Source of the DNA: Streptomyces sp. NBC_01244
Lineage (GTDB): Bacteria; Actinomycetota; Actinomycetes; Streptomycetales; Streptomycetaceae
Reading direction: 5' to 3'
Assembly (NCBI RefSeq): GCF_035987325.1
Contig: NZ_CP108488.1
Span: 1,240,001 to 1,304,000 of the forward strand
DNA: 64,000 bases
Shown here: positions 16,076 to 23,801 of the stretch, in pieces
Numbering within the stretch: the stretch's first letter is position 1
How the letters are laid out: every line of letters starts with the position of its first letter
Program-made: the position numbers and the translations under genes
Notes under the pieces: model-generated
Told to the model about the DNA's origin: nothing
Databases searched by the model: none
Seen by the model: only the letters and a program-made list of their open reading frames with translations

Positions 16076-16945
16076 TTACGAACCCGCCACGTGCGCGAGG
16101 TGACGCTCGGCCAACGTGGCGAGGGTCTGCGCGCCGGGAGCGTTCCAGACCTGCCCGTTGAAAATCTCGACTTCGATCCAGCCCGTGTAGCCGGCGGCAG
16201 TGACCATGCGGGTCAAGGCCTCGAAGTCGATGTAGCCGTCTCCCACGTGGCCTCGGCCGAGCAGGGCGTCCGCCGGCAAGGGCAGGGTCCAGTCGCAGAC
16301 CTGGTAGGAGGCGATCCTGCCCCCGCCCCCGGCCGCAGACGCTCCCGAACCAGCGCGGGCGATCTGGCGCTCCAGGTCCGGGTCCCACCAGACGTGGTAG
16401 CTGTCGACCACCACGCCGACCTGCTCCACGGGGTGAGCCTCGGCGAGGTCGAGGGCCTGGCCGAGGGTGGAGACCACCGCGCGGTCGGCGCAGAACATCG
16501 GGTGCAGCGGCTCGATCGCCAGTCGCACCCCCAGGTCCCCCGCATGGGCAGCGAGTTCCGCGAGCCGGTCGGCGACCCGGGCGCGGGCGCCGGCCAGGTC
16601 TCGGCTGCCCTCGGGCAGACCGCCGACCACCATGACCAAGGTGTCGGTGCCGAGTTCGGCCGCCTCCTCGAGGGCACGGAGGTTGTCGGCGAGCGCGTCC
16701 TTACGGGCGTGGGGACCTTCGGCGGTGAGGAAGCCTCCGCGGCACAGGGTGCTGACGCTGAGCCCGGCGTCGCGCACGAGCTTGGCGGCCTTGGTCACAC
16801 CGGTCAGGGCGACCTTGTCCCGCCAGAGGCCGATCGCCGGGATCCCGGCGTCGACACAGCCCTGTACGGCCTCGGACAAGCTCCAGTTCTTCGTGGTGAT
16901 CTGGTTGAGCGAGAGCCGGTTCGCTCCCGGCAGCGGCCGGCTCAC
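16076..16945 (-). CDS. TIM-barrel sugar-phosphate isomerase/epimerase-like protein
   Basis: A 289-residue protein of the AP-endonuclease-2/xylose-isomerase-like TIM-barrel family. Family landmarks are LNQITTKNWSLSEAVQGC at the start and the metal-ligand strands LAIEPLHPMF, GVVVDSYHVWWDP and YTGWIEVEIFN. These enzymes isomerise, epimerise or dehydrate sugars and inosose-type compounds using a divalent metal. The GTG start overlaps the stop of the DUF993 gene (GTGA), so the two are translationally coupled. It is the last gene of the 23509-16076 operon. A hairpin follows. The exact reaction is unknown. Confidence 0.85.
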   Translation of the reverse strand: MSRPLPGANRLSLNQITTKNWSLSEAVQGCVDAGIPAIGLWRDKVALTGVTKAAKLVRDAGLSVSTLCRGGFLTAEGPHARKDALADNLRALEEAAELGTDTLVMVVGGLPEGSRDLAGARARVADRLAELAAHAGDLGVRLAIEPLHPMFCADRAVVSTLGQALDLAEAHPVEQVGVVVDSYHVWWDPDLERQIARAGSGASAAGGGGRIASYQVCDWTLPLPADALLGRGHVGDGYIDFEALTRMVTAAGYTGWIEVEIFNGQVWNAPGAQTLATLAERHLAHVAGS

Positions 16946-18033
16946 GACGCGACTCCTACGACGGTGAGGAAGCGACCCATCCGGTGCGCGGCCAGCTCGG
17001 GGTCGGGCAGGATGCCGGCGACCTCCGCGAGCCGGTGGAGCTCGATCAGGTGGGGGACGGAGCGGGCGCCCTGCGCACCGGCCACCATGGTGAAGTGGCT
17101 CTGGTGGTCGGCCAGCCAGGCGAGGAAGACGATGCCGGTCTTGTAGTGGTAGGTCGGCGCGGCGAACAGGTGACGGGCCAGCGGCAGCGTGGGGGTCATC
17201 AGGGCGTCGTACCGGTCGAGGTCGCCGGCGTCGAGCGCGCGCAGGGCGACGGACGCGACGGGCGCGATGGGGTCGAAGACGCCCAGCAACGCGTCGCTGT
17301 GTCCGAATTCGTCGCCGCGGATGAGGTCCGGGTAGTTGAAGTCGTCGCCCGTGTAGAGGCGTACCCCGGCGGGCAACGCACGACGGAGCGCGACCTCGCG
17401 ATCGGCGTCCAACAGGGACACCTTGATGCCGTCGATGCGGTCGGCGTGCGAGCGGATCAGCGTCAGCACGGTGTCGGTGGCCCGGTCCAGGTCCCGCGAA
17501 CCCCAGTAACCGGCCAGGGCCGGGTCGAACATCTCGCCGAGCCAGTGGAGTACCACCGGGCGGCCGGCCTGGGAGATCAGCCGCCCGTAGATGCGCAGGT
17601 AGTCGTCCGGTTCCCGGGCCACCGCGGCCAGGGCGCGGCTCGCCATCAGGATCGGCTGGGCGCCGGCTGCCTCGACGACCTCCAGCTGCTCCTCGTAGGC
17701 GGCCTGGATCTCGCTCAGCGACGCGGTCGGGGCGGTGAGCTGGTCGGTGCCGACGCCGCAGGCGAGTCGTCCACCGACGGCGCGGGCCTCGACCCCGGAG
17801 CGGGTGATGAGCTCGCGGGTGGCTGTCCAGTCGAGGCCCATGCCCCGCTGGGCGGTGTCCATGGCGTCGGCGACGCCGAGACCGAGGTACCACAGGTGGT
17901 GGCGGAAGGCGAGGGTGGCCTCCCAGTCGATGACGGCAGGTGCGCCGGGCGCGTTCTCACCGTGCGGGTCGGCGACCACGTGGGCGGCGGCGAAGGCGAC
18001 CCTTTTGACGGGCGGGTTGTTGCCGAAGCTCAT
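16942..18033 (-). CDS. DUF993 protein, dihydrodipicolinate-synthase-like aldolase/lyase
   Basis: 363 residues. It resembles the DUF993 branch of the DHDPS/N-acetylneuraminate-lyase superfamily, whose members use a lysine Schiff base in a TIM barrel to cleave or condense keto-acids. The candidate lysine is in DGIKVSLLD; other landmarks are WEATLAFRHHLWYLGLGVAD, VLHWLGEMFDPALAGYWG, YTGDDFNYPDLI and FFxAxYHYKTGIVFLAWL-like text near the end. Its ATG overlaps the stop of the upstream Gfo/Idh/MocA gene (ATGA) and its stop overlaps the next start. Function is inferred from neighbours: cleavage of an oxidised sugar derivative. Confidence 0.82.
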   Translation of the reverse strand: MSFGNNPPVKRVAFAAAHVVADPHGENAPGAPAVIDWEATLAFRHHLWYLGLGVADAMDTAQRGMGLDWTATRELITRSGVEARAVGGRLACGVGTDQLTAPTASLSEIQAAYEEQLEVVEAAGAQPILMASRALAAVAREPDDYLRIYGRLISQAGRPVVLHWLGEMFDPALAGYWGSRDLDRATDTVLTLIRSHADRIDGIKVSLLDADREVALRRALPAGVRLYTGDDFNYPDLIRGDEFGHSDALLGVFDPIAPVASVALRALDAGDLDRYDALMTPTLPLARHLFAAPTYHYKTGIVFLAWLADHQSHFTMVAGAQGARSVPHLIELHRLAEVAGILPDPELAAHRMGRFLTVVGVAS

Positions 18034-19184
18034 CAGACCTCCAGCTCCGGAACGTCGAGGCGGCGGCCCTCACGGGCGGAGAGCAGGCCGAGTTCGGCGA
18101 GTTGTACGCCCTTGGCACCTTCCAGCAGGTCCCAGTTGTACGGCGCGCCTACGGCGACGTGCTTCAGGAAGAGTTCCCACTGGATCTTGAACCCGTTGTC
18201 GAACTCACCGTTGTCCGGCACCTGCTGCCATTGGTCACGGAAGGACTCGGTCACCGGCAGGTCGGGGTTCCAGACCGGCTTGGGCGTCGAAGCCCTGTGC
18301 TGGAAACGGCAGTTGCGCAGGCCTGCCACCGCGCTGCCTTCGGTACCGTCGACCTGGAACTCCACGAGCTCGTCACGGTCGACCCGCACGGCCCATGAGG
18401 AGTTGATCTGTGCGGTGATGCCCCCTTCCAACTCGAAGATGCCGTAGGCGGCGTCGTCTGCGGTCGCGGCATAGCGCAGTCCCCGCTCGTCCACCCGCTC
18501 GGTGATGTGGGTGGCAGTGTGGGCGTAGACGGAGCGGACCGGGGCGATGATGTTGTCCAGCACGTAGCGCCAGTGCGGGAACATGTCGAGGATCATGCCG
18601 CCGCCGTCCTCGGCGCGGTAGTTCCAGGAGGGACGCTGTGCCTCCTGCCAATCGCCCTCGAACACCCAGTAGCCGAACTCGCCGCGCACGGACAGGATGC
18701 GGCCGAAGAAGCCGCTGTCGACCAGCCGCTTGAGCTTGAGCAGGCCCGGCAGGAACAGTTTGTCCTGCACCGCGCCGTTGCACACTCCGGCTTCGCGGGC
18801 CAGTCGGTCCAGCTCCAGGGCGGACGCCAGGGATTCGGCGGTCGGCTTCTCCGTGTAAACGTGCTTTCCGGCCGCGATGGCGGCGCGTAGGGCCGACTCG
18901 CGAGCCGTGGTGACCTGCGCGTCGAAGTAGATCTCGGCGAGTGGGTGGGCGAGGGCCTCGTCCAGCGAAGTGGTCCAGTGATCCAGACCGTGCCGCTCGG
19001 CCAGACCCTTGACCCGTTCCGCGTTGCGGCCGACCAGGATCGGCTCGGGCCACAGCACCTCGCCATCGCCGAGGGCCAGGCCCCCTTGTTCCCGGATGGC
19101 CAGGATGGAGCGGACCAGGTGCTGGCGGTAGCCCATTCTGCCGGTGACGCCGTTCATCACGATGCCTATGACCCTACGCGGCAT
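18033..19184 (-). CDS. Gfo/Idh/MocA-family NAD(P)-dependent oxidoreductase
   Basis: About 383 residues. The N-terminal Rossmann fold is GIVMNGVTGRMGYRQHLV, and the family motif GKHVYTEKPTAESLASAL carries the conserved EKP lysine. The C-terminal substrate domain contains GGGMILDMFPHWRYVLDNII, in which the D..PHW residues take the place of the usual D..H pair. Such enzymes oxidise a sugar hydroxyl (often C1 or C3) to a ketone. I prefer ATG 19184, seven bases after GAGGAG, over the upstream GTG 19190. Coupled by overlap to DUF993. The N-terminal stretch GRMGYRQHL with bulky insertions is characteristic of a distinct actinobacterial subgroup. Confidence 0.87.
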   Translation of the reverse strand: MPRRVIGIVMNGVTGRMGYRQHLVRSILAIREQGGLALGDGEVLWPEPILVGRNAERVKGLAERHGLDHWTTSLDEALAHPLAEIYFDAQVTTARESALRAAIAAGKHVYTEKPTAESLASALELDRLAREAGVCNGAVQDKLFLPGLLKLKRLVDSGFFGRILSVRGEFGYWVFEGDWQEAQRPSWNYRAEDGGGMILDMFPHWRYVLDNIIAPVRSVYAHTATHITERVDERGLRYAATADDAAYGIFELEGGITAQINSSWAVRVDRDELVEFQVDGTEGSAVAGLRNCRFQHRASTPKPVWNPDLPVTESFRDQWQQVPDNGEFDNGFKIQWELFLKHVAVGAPYNWDLLEGAKGVQLAELGLLSAREGRRLDVPELEV

Positions 19185-19219
19185 GCGCACTCTCCTCTTT
19201 GCTGTCGATTGGACGGATA

Positions 19220-20287
19220 TCAGGCTGTGCGGTGGATGTTCTGGGGAAGCACGGGGTGGGCGAAGGGCAGGTCCGCCGCGTAGCGGGCGAGTTCTTCCGC
19301 CGCGGCGGTGGCCATCCGGTGGAGTTCCGTGCCGAGCGAGCCGGCGACGTGCGGGGTGAGGAGCACGTTCGGCAGGTCGTACAGGGGTGAGTCGGCCGGC
19401 GGAACGTCCGGCGTGGAGACGTCGAGGACCGCGTTGAGGCGGCCTGCCGTCAGCTCCTCGACCAGGGCCTCCTGGTCGATCAGCGAGCCGCGCGAGGTGT
19501 TCACCAGGGTCGAGCCGTCGGGCATGAGGGCGAGCAGCCGGCGGTTGATCATGTGCCGGGTCTCGGGGAGTTCGGGCGCGTGGACGCTCACCACGTCACT
19601 CAGTGCGCACAGCTCGTCGAGCGGCATCGACCGGGCACCGAGCGCCGCAGCCTCGGCAGCGTCCACGAACGGGTCGTGGAGCAGCAGTTCGAGGTCGTAC
19701 GGGCGGAGCAGTTCGAGCACGCGACGGCCGATCTGGGACGCCCCGACGATGCCTACGGTGCGACGGTAGTTGCCGATGCCGGGGTTGGCGTGCTGCCAGT
19801 CGTACGGAGCACGCCGCTCGCGGTACTCGGCGGCCAGGCGCAGGACCTGCTTGTTGGCCCACAGGACGGCCGCGACGGTGTACTCGGCCACCGGCAGGGC
19901 ATTGGCCCAGGCCGCCGACGTGACCCGGATGCCGCGCTGCCAGCAGGCATCGGTGATGTGGTGCTTGACCGACCCGGCGACGTGGATGACGGCGCGCAGG
20001 CCGGGTGCCGCGGCCAGGACGGACTCGTCGATGGGCGGGCACCCCCAGCTGCTGATGATGACCTCTGTCTCGGCCAGGACGGCGACGGCCTCGGGGGTAG
20101 TGAAGTCGTCGACGATGACGGACGGGTCCAGCGAGGCGAGGCTGGTCAGCCGCACCAGGGTGCGGGGGTCGAGCAGGTGGGGCGCCAGCCGGGGGTGCAT
20201 GGCCAGGACGGCCCGCGGCCGCGGGCGCAGCGGTTCGGATGCGGTCGCACCCGGGCTGTCCGTGGGCGCGGTCGGCGGATGGGGCAC
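19220..20287 (-). CDS. D-isomer-specific 2-hydroxyacid dehydrogenase family protein
   Basis: About 355 residues. The NAD-binding domain shows TVGIVGASQIGRRVLELLRP, the substrate arginine lies in LVNTSRGSLIDQEALVEEL and the catalytic histidine in LLTPHVAGSLG. The usual catalytic glutamate (DV..PEP) appears as DVSTPDVPP, so aspartate seems to replace it. The family interconverts 2-hydroxy and 2-keto acids, so a sugar-acid substrate is plausible. The GTG start (20287) has CTGGAG eight bases upstream. It lies 38 bp after the MalG-type permease and 35 bp before the Gfo/Idh/MocA gene, within the same operon. Confidence 0.86.
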   Translation of the reverse strand: MPHPPTAPTDSPGATASEPLRPRPRAVLAMHPRLAPHLLDPRTLVRLTSLASLDPSVIVDDFTTPEAVAVLAETEVIISSWGCPPIDESVLAAAPGLRAVIHVAGSVKHHITDACWQRGIRVTSAAWANALPVAEYTVAAVLWANKQVLRLAAEYRERRAPYDWQHANPGIGNYRRTVGIVGASQIGRRVLELLRPYDLELLLHDPFVDAAEAAALGARSMPLDELCALSDVVSVHAPELPETRHMINRRLLALMPDGSTLVNTSRGSLIDQEALVEELTAGRLNAVLDVSTPDVPPADSPLYDLPNVLLTPHVAGSLGTELHRMATAAAEELARYAADLPFAHPVLPQNIHRTA

Positions 20288-20325
20288 TCGTTTCTCCAGG
20301 TGGTGTTCGGGTGGCCCGGGACGAG

Positions 20326-21234
20326 TCACTTGACGCTGCCCGCGGTGAGGCCGGCCTTCCAGTGCCGTTGCAGAGCGACGAAGGCGATCACCAGGGGGAT
20401 GACGGCGAGCAGTGAGCCGGTGACCACCAGCGGGTAGTACTCGGGAAAGGCCCGGGTTTCGGTGTTCCACGTGTACAGACCGAGGCTGACCGGGAAGAGC
20501 CGGTTGTCTGAGAGCATCACGAGCGGCAGGAAGAAGTTGTTCCAGATGGCGGTGAACTGGAAGAGGAAGATGGTGACGAAGCCGGGCATCACCATGGGCA
20601 GCCCCATGGACCAGAAGGTGCGCAGCTCGCTCGCGCCGTCCATCCGGGCGGCCTCCAGGACCTCGCCGGGTACGTAGCCGGCGCAGAACACCCGGGCCAG
20701 GTACACCCCGAACGGGTTGACCAGTGAGGGCAGGAAGACCGCCCAGAACGTGTTGACGACGCCGACCTTCGAGGCGATCAGGTACATGGGCAGCGCGAGC
20801 GCGGTGCTGGGCACCAGGACGCCGAGCAGTACCAGGCCGAACAGCTTCTCCTTGCCGCGAAAGGCGTAGACCTCGAAGGCGTAGCCGGCGCAGATGCACA
20901 CGAACGCGCAGAGCACGGCGCCGATTCCCGCGTAGAGCAGGGAGTTGAGGTACCAGTGGAAGTAGACGCCGCCGTCGGCGGTGAAGAGGTCGCTGAGGTT
21001 CTGGCCGAGGTTCCAGCGTTCCGGGGTGAGCGTGCGCCCGCCGAGGAGGTCGCCGGTCTTCTTGGCGGCGGCGGTGAGCAGCCAGCCGAGCGGCAGCAGG
21101 GTGTACGCGGCGAACAGCGCCAGGGCGCCGTTGACCGCGAACTTCGAGAGGTAGGCCGGACGCCGTACCGGCCTGCGTGGCGCGGGCGCGGCCGTGTGCG
21201 CGCGGGTCCGGTCGGGGCGGGTGAGGGTGGTCAT
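20326..21234 (-). CDS. Carbohydrate ABC transporter permease, MalG type
   Basis: 302 residues, six predicted membrane segments. The cytoplasmic EAA loop is EVLEAARMDGASELRTFWSM-GLP, which contacts the ATPase. It ends with the family's typical GLTAGSVK. Its ATG overlaps the stop of the MalF-type gene (ATGA). It forms the channel with the product of 21231-22172. No ATPase gene is in the operon; in streptomycetes a shared MsiK-type ATPase usually serves such importers, and none is in this window. Confidence 0.92.
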   Translation of the reverse strand: MTTLTRPDRTRAHTAAPAPRRPVRRPAYLSKFAVNGALALFAAYTLLPLGWLLTAAAKKTGDLLGGRTLTPERWNLGQNLSDLFTADGGVYFHWYLNSLLYAGIGAVLCAFVCICAGYAFEVYAFRGKEKLFGLVLLGVLVPSTALALPMYLIASKVGVVNTFWAVFLPSLVNPFGVYLARVFCAGYVPGEVLEAARMDGASELRTFWSMGLPMVMPGFVTIFLFQFTAIWNNFFLPLVMLSDNRLFPVSLGLYTWNTETRAFPEYYPLVVTGSLLAVIPLVIAFVALQRHWKAGLTAGSVK

Positions 21235-22172
21235 GTGGTGGCCTCCGCTCGGCGGTCGGACCGGACGCGGGTGAGTCGGGTGACGACGAAGGACAGGGTG
21301 GCGGCGACGACGGCCAGCAGGACGGAAGCGGCCGCCGCGAGGCCGTAGTCACCGCGCTCGAAGGCGGCGGTGTAGGCGTACATGTTCGGGGTCCATGTGG
21401 TGATCACGCCCGGGGCCGTGCCGTGCAGGATCATCGGCTCGGTGAACAGCTGGAGGGAGCCGATGACGGTGAACATCCCGACCATGGAGATCGAGGCCCG
21501 GATCAGGGGGATCTTGACGCTGAACGCGGTGCGCAGGGGACCGGCTCCGTCGACCACCGCGGCCTCCAGGACCTCGCGCGGGATGGCCTGCAACGCGGCG
21601 TAGAAGATCACCATGTTGTAGCCGGTCCATTCCCAGATCGCGATGTTGACCACGGCGGGCAGCGGGTGGCCGAGCACGTCGACCTGTGCGCCGAGGGAGT
21701 CGAGCGCCTCGATGACCGGGCTGATGCCGGGGGTGTACAGGTACATCCAGATCAGCGCGGCGATGATGCCGGGCACGGCGTGCGGCAGGAACAGGGCCAA
21801 CTGGAAGAAGCGGCGAGCCCTGGCCAGGGTGGAGTCCAGCAGCAGGGCGAGCAGCAGCGAGATGCCGATCATGACCGGGATGTACAGCAGGCAGTACTGG
21901 GCCGTGGTCCAGAAGCCGTCGAGGAAGGCGTGGTCGGTCAGTGCCCTGGTGTAGTTGCCGAGGCCGGTGAAGAGGGTCTGGCCGCCGCCGAATCCGAGGC
22001 CCGAGCGCTTCTCGGTGAAGAGGCTCAGGTAGGCCGCGTAGCCAATGGGGATCAGCGTGCAGGCCGTGAAGAGCAGCAGGAACGGGGCGAGCAGGATGGT
22101 GGGCGCCCCGACCCTCCCGCGCCGGCTGACGGCGGCGCGGGAGGACGGCGTACGGGTCGAGTGGTGCGTCAC
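21231..22172 (-). CDS. Carbohydrate ABC transporter permease, MalF type
   Basis: 313 residues with six membrane segments starting at PTILLAPFLLLFTACTLIPI. The EAA loop is REVLEAAVVDGAGPLRTAFS. The GTG start overlaps the stop of the solute-binding gene (GTGA) and the stop overlaps the next ATG, so transporter genes are tightly coupled. Partner of the MalG-type permease that follows. Confidence 0.92.
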   Translation of the reverse strand: MTHHSTRTPSSRAAVSRRGRVGAPTILLAPFLLLFTACTLIPIGYAAYLSLFTEKRSGLGFGGGQTLFTGLGNYTRALTDHAFLDGFWTTAQYCLLYIPVMIGISLLLALLLDSTLARARRFFQLALFLPHAVPGIIAALIWMYLYTPGISPVIEALDSLGAQVDVLGHPLPAVVNIAIWEWTGYNMVIFYAALQAIPREVLEAAVVDGAGPLRTAFSVKIPLIRASISMVGMFTVIGSLQLFTEPMILHGTAPGVITTWTPNMYAYTAAFERGDYGLAAAASVLLAVVAATLSFVVTRLTRVRSDRRAEATT

Positions 22173-23509
22173 TCGGCGACCTTGAGCCCGCGGTGGTTCA
22201 GCTCCGCGACCGTGGCCTGCTGTCCGGCGTCGACGGCCGTCTGGATGGTGCCGCCCTGGCTCAGCTTGCCGAACGAGTCCTTGATCGCGCTGTTGGTGGC
22301 GCCCATCGCCGGGCCCCACTCCCAGCCCTGCTTGATGGACTTGCCCGCGTCGACGAAGATCGAGTAGATGTCCTGGCCGCCGTAGAAGTCGGTCTTGAAG
22401 GCCGCCTTGGCGACCGGGACGAGTGCGGGAGAGGCAGGGAACATCGAGGAGGTGCCGGAGGCAATGCGCGCCTGGATGCCCTCGGGGGTCGTGGTGGCCC
22501 AACTGGCGAACTCCACCGCGGCCTTGGCCTTCTTGCTGTCCTTGGAGACGGCGAAGGTCGAGCCGCCGAGCATGCCGCTGGCAGGCTGTCCGTCCCAGGT
22601 CGGAACGGCGGCCGCGGCCCACTTGCCGCTGGTGTCGGGCACCGTGGACTTCAGTACGCCGCCGCCCCAGGCGGCTCCGAGGTAACCGGCGGTCCCGCCT
22701 TTCTGCAGCGAGGCCGTCCACTGCTGGCTGAACGACGGCTCGACCCGGACGAGGTCATCGCTGATCATCTTCTGCCAGTAGTCGGAGACCCGCTGGGTCT
22801 CCGCACCCTTGATGTCGATCTTCCAACTGTCATCGGCGCCCTTGAACCAGTGCGCTCCGGCCTGCCAGGACATCGCCTCGAAGACGCCCGGGTCGTCGGG
22901 GAAGAAGGTGCCGATGCGGGAGTTCGGGTCGGCCTTCTTCAGCTTCTCGGCGGCCGCACGGTACTCGTCCCAGGTCTTCGGCGGGGAGGTGATGCCGGCC
23001 TTGTCGAACAGGTCCTTGCGGTAGAAGAAGACCTGCGGGGCGGCGTCCAGCGGCAGCCCGTACGTGGCTCCGCCGAGCGTGGTCAGCTCGACGGACTGCG
23101 GGAGGTACTTGGCCTTCAGCTCGGAGGAGACGACCTTGGTGATGTCCTGGACGGCACCCTTGCTGACGAAGTCGGGCAGCTGAGCGTACTCGGTGTTGAA
23201 GACGTCGGGGGCGTTGCCCGCCTTCACCGCGTTGGAGATCTTGGCGTAGCCCCCGGCGTTGCCGGAGGGGATCGCCTCGAACTTCACCTGGACGTCCTTG
23301 TGCGAGGCGTTGAACGCGTCGACGACCTCCTGGGTTCCCTTGGCCCAGCCCCAGAAGGTGATGGTGACGGGCTTGCCGTCCTCGGCGGGGGCGGCGCTGT
23401 CCGTGCTGCTCCCGCAGGCGGCCAGCAGCGCCACGGAGACCGCGGCAGTGGTGAGGGTGGCGGCGGCACGCGTTCTGTGACGGCGCGAGGAGAAGGGAGT
23501 GGTGGGCAT
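22169..23509 (-). CDS. Sugar ABC transporter solute-binding lipoprotein
   Basis: 446 residues. The lipoprotein signal ends VSVALLAACGSS (Cys about residue 31). The body is a family-1 extracellular sugar-binding protein (VTITFWGWAKGTQEVVDAFN, APDVFNTEYAQLPDF, YGLPLDAAPQVFFYRKDLF). The ATG at 23509 has AGGAG six bases upstream. First gene of the operon 23509-16076; operator-like sites lie 110-220 bp upstream. It determines the imported substrate, which cannot be read from sequence. Confidence 0.92.
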   Translation of the reverse strand: MPTTPFSSRRHRTRAAATLTTAAVSVALLAACGSSTDSAAPAEDGKPVTITFWGWAKGTQEVVDAFNASHKDVQVKFEAIPSGNAGGYAKISNAVKAGNAPDVFNTEYAQLPDFVSKGAVQDITKVVSSELKAKYLPQSVELTTLGGATYGLPLDAAPQVFFYRKDLFDKAGITSPPKTWDEYRAAAEKLKKADPNSRIGTFFPDDPGVFEAMSWQAGAHWFKGADDSWKIDIKGAETQRVSDYWQKMISDDLVRVEPSFSQQWTASLQKGGTAGYLGAAWGGGVLKSTVPDTSGKWAAAAVPTWDGQPASGMLGGSTFAVSKDSKKAKAAVEFASWATTTPEGIQARIASGTSSMFPASPALVPVAKAAFKTDFYGGQDIYSIFVDAGKSIKQGWEWGPAMGATNSAIKDSFGKLSQGGTIQTAVDAGQQATVAELNHRGLKVAE

Positions 23510-23623
23510 GCTCGACTCCTGGGGGAAGGACGGCGGTGTGCCGGAAGCGCCGATCGTCGGCAGTCGATCGTCGGCGGGGTGGGCCCATCCTGCGACCACC
23601 TCAGATCAGAGTCAAGACCCGAT

Positions 23624-23637
23624 CGATCAAATGATCA
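23624..23637. promoter_or_regulatory. Operator-like motif O1 before the catabolic operon
   Basis: CGATCAAATGATCA matches the core of the shared consensus TTGATCGAATGATCAA with one change. It lies about 115 bp upstream of the solute-binding gene start. Confidence 0.6.
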
Positions 23638-23650
23638 GACGTGATCCCAT

Positions 23651-23660
23651 TGTGATCACA
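23651..23660. promoter_or_regulatory. TGTGATCACA palindrome in the divergent promoter
   Basis: A perfect 10-bp palindrome, preceded by GTGATCCCAT, lies between O1 and O2. It could be a site for a second regulator (for example a CRP-like protein) or a half-related operator. Confidence 0.35.
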
Positions 23661-23718
23661 TGGACTCTGGGAGATCTTGCTGCCAGTGGATAGGGTCGGG
23701 AATCGGTTGAGCCCTCTT

Positions 23719-23732
23719 CAGATCATTCGGTC
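23719..23732. promoter_or_regulatory. Operator-like motif O2 before the DUF2264 gene
   Basis: CAGATCATTCGGTC is the consensus core read on this strand (TTGATCATTCGATCAA) with few mismatches. It lies 70-83 bp before the DUF2264 start. Confidence 0.5.
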
Positions 23733-23801
23733 GGAAACGGCGGCCGATGGACCAGGCCGACCGCGATCGGATCCCCCCTCCCCCGGCCCAGGAGCACCGA
23801 C

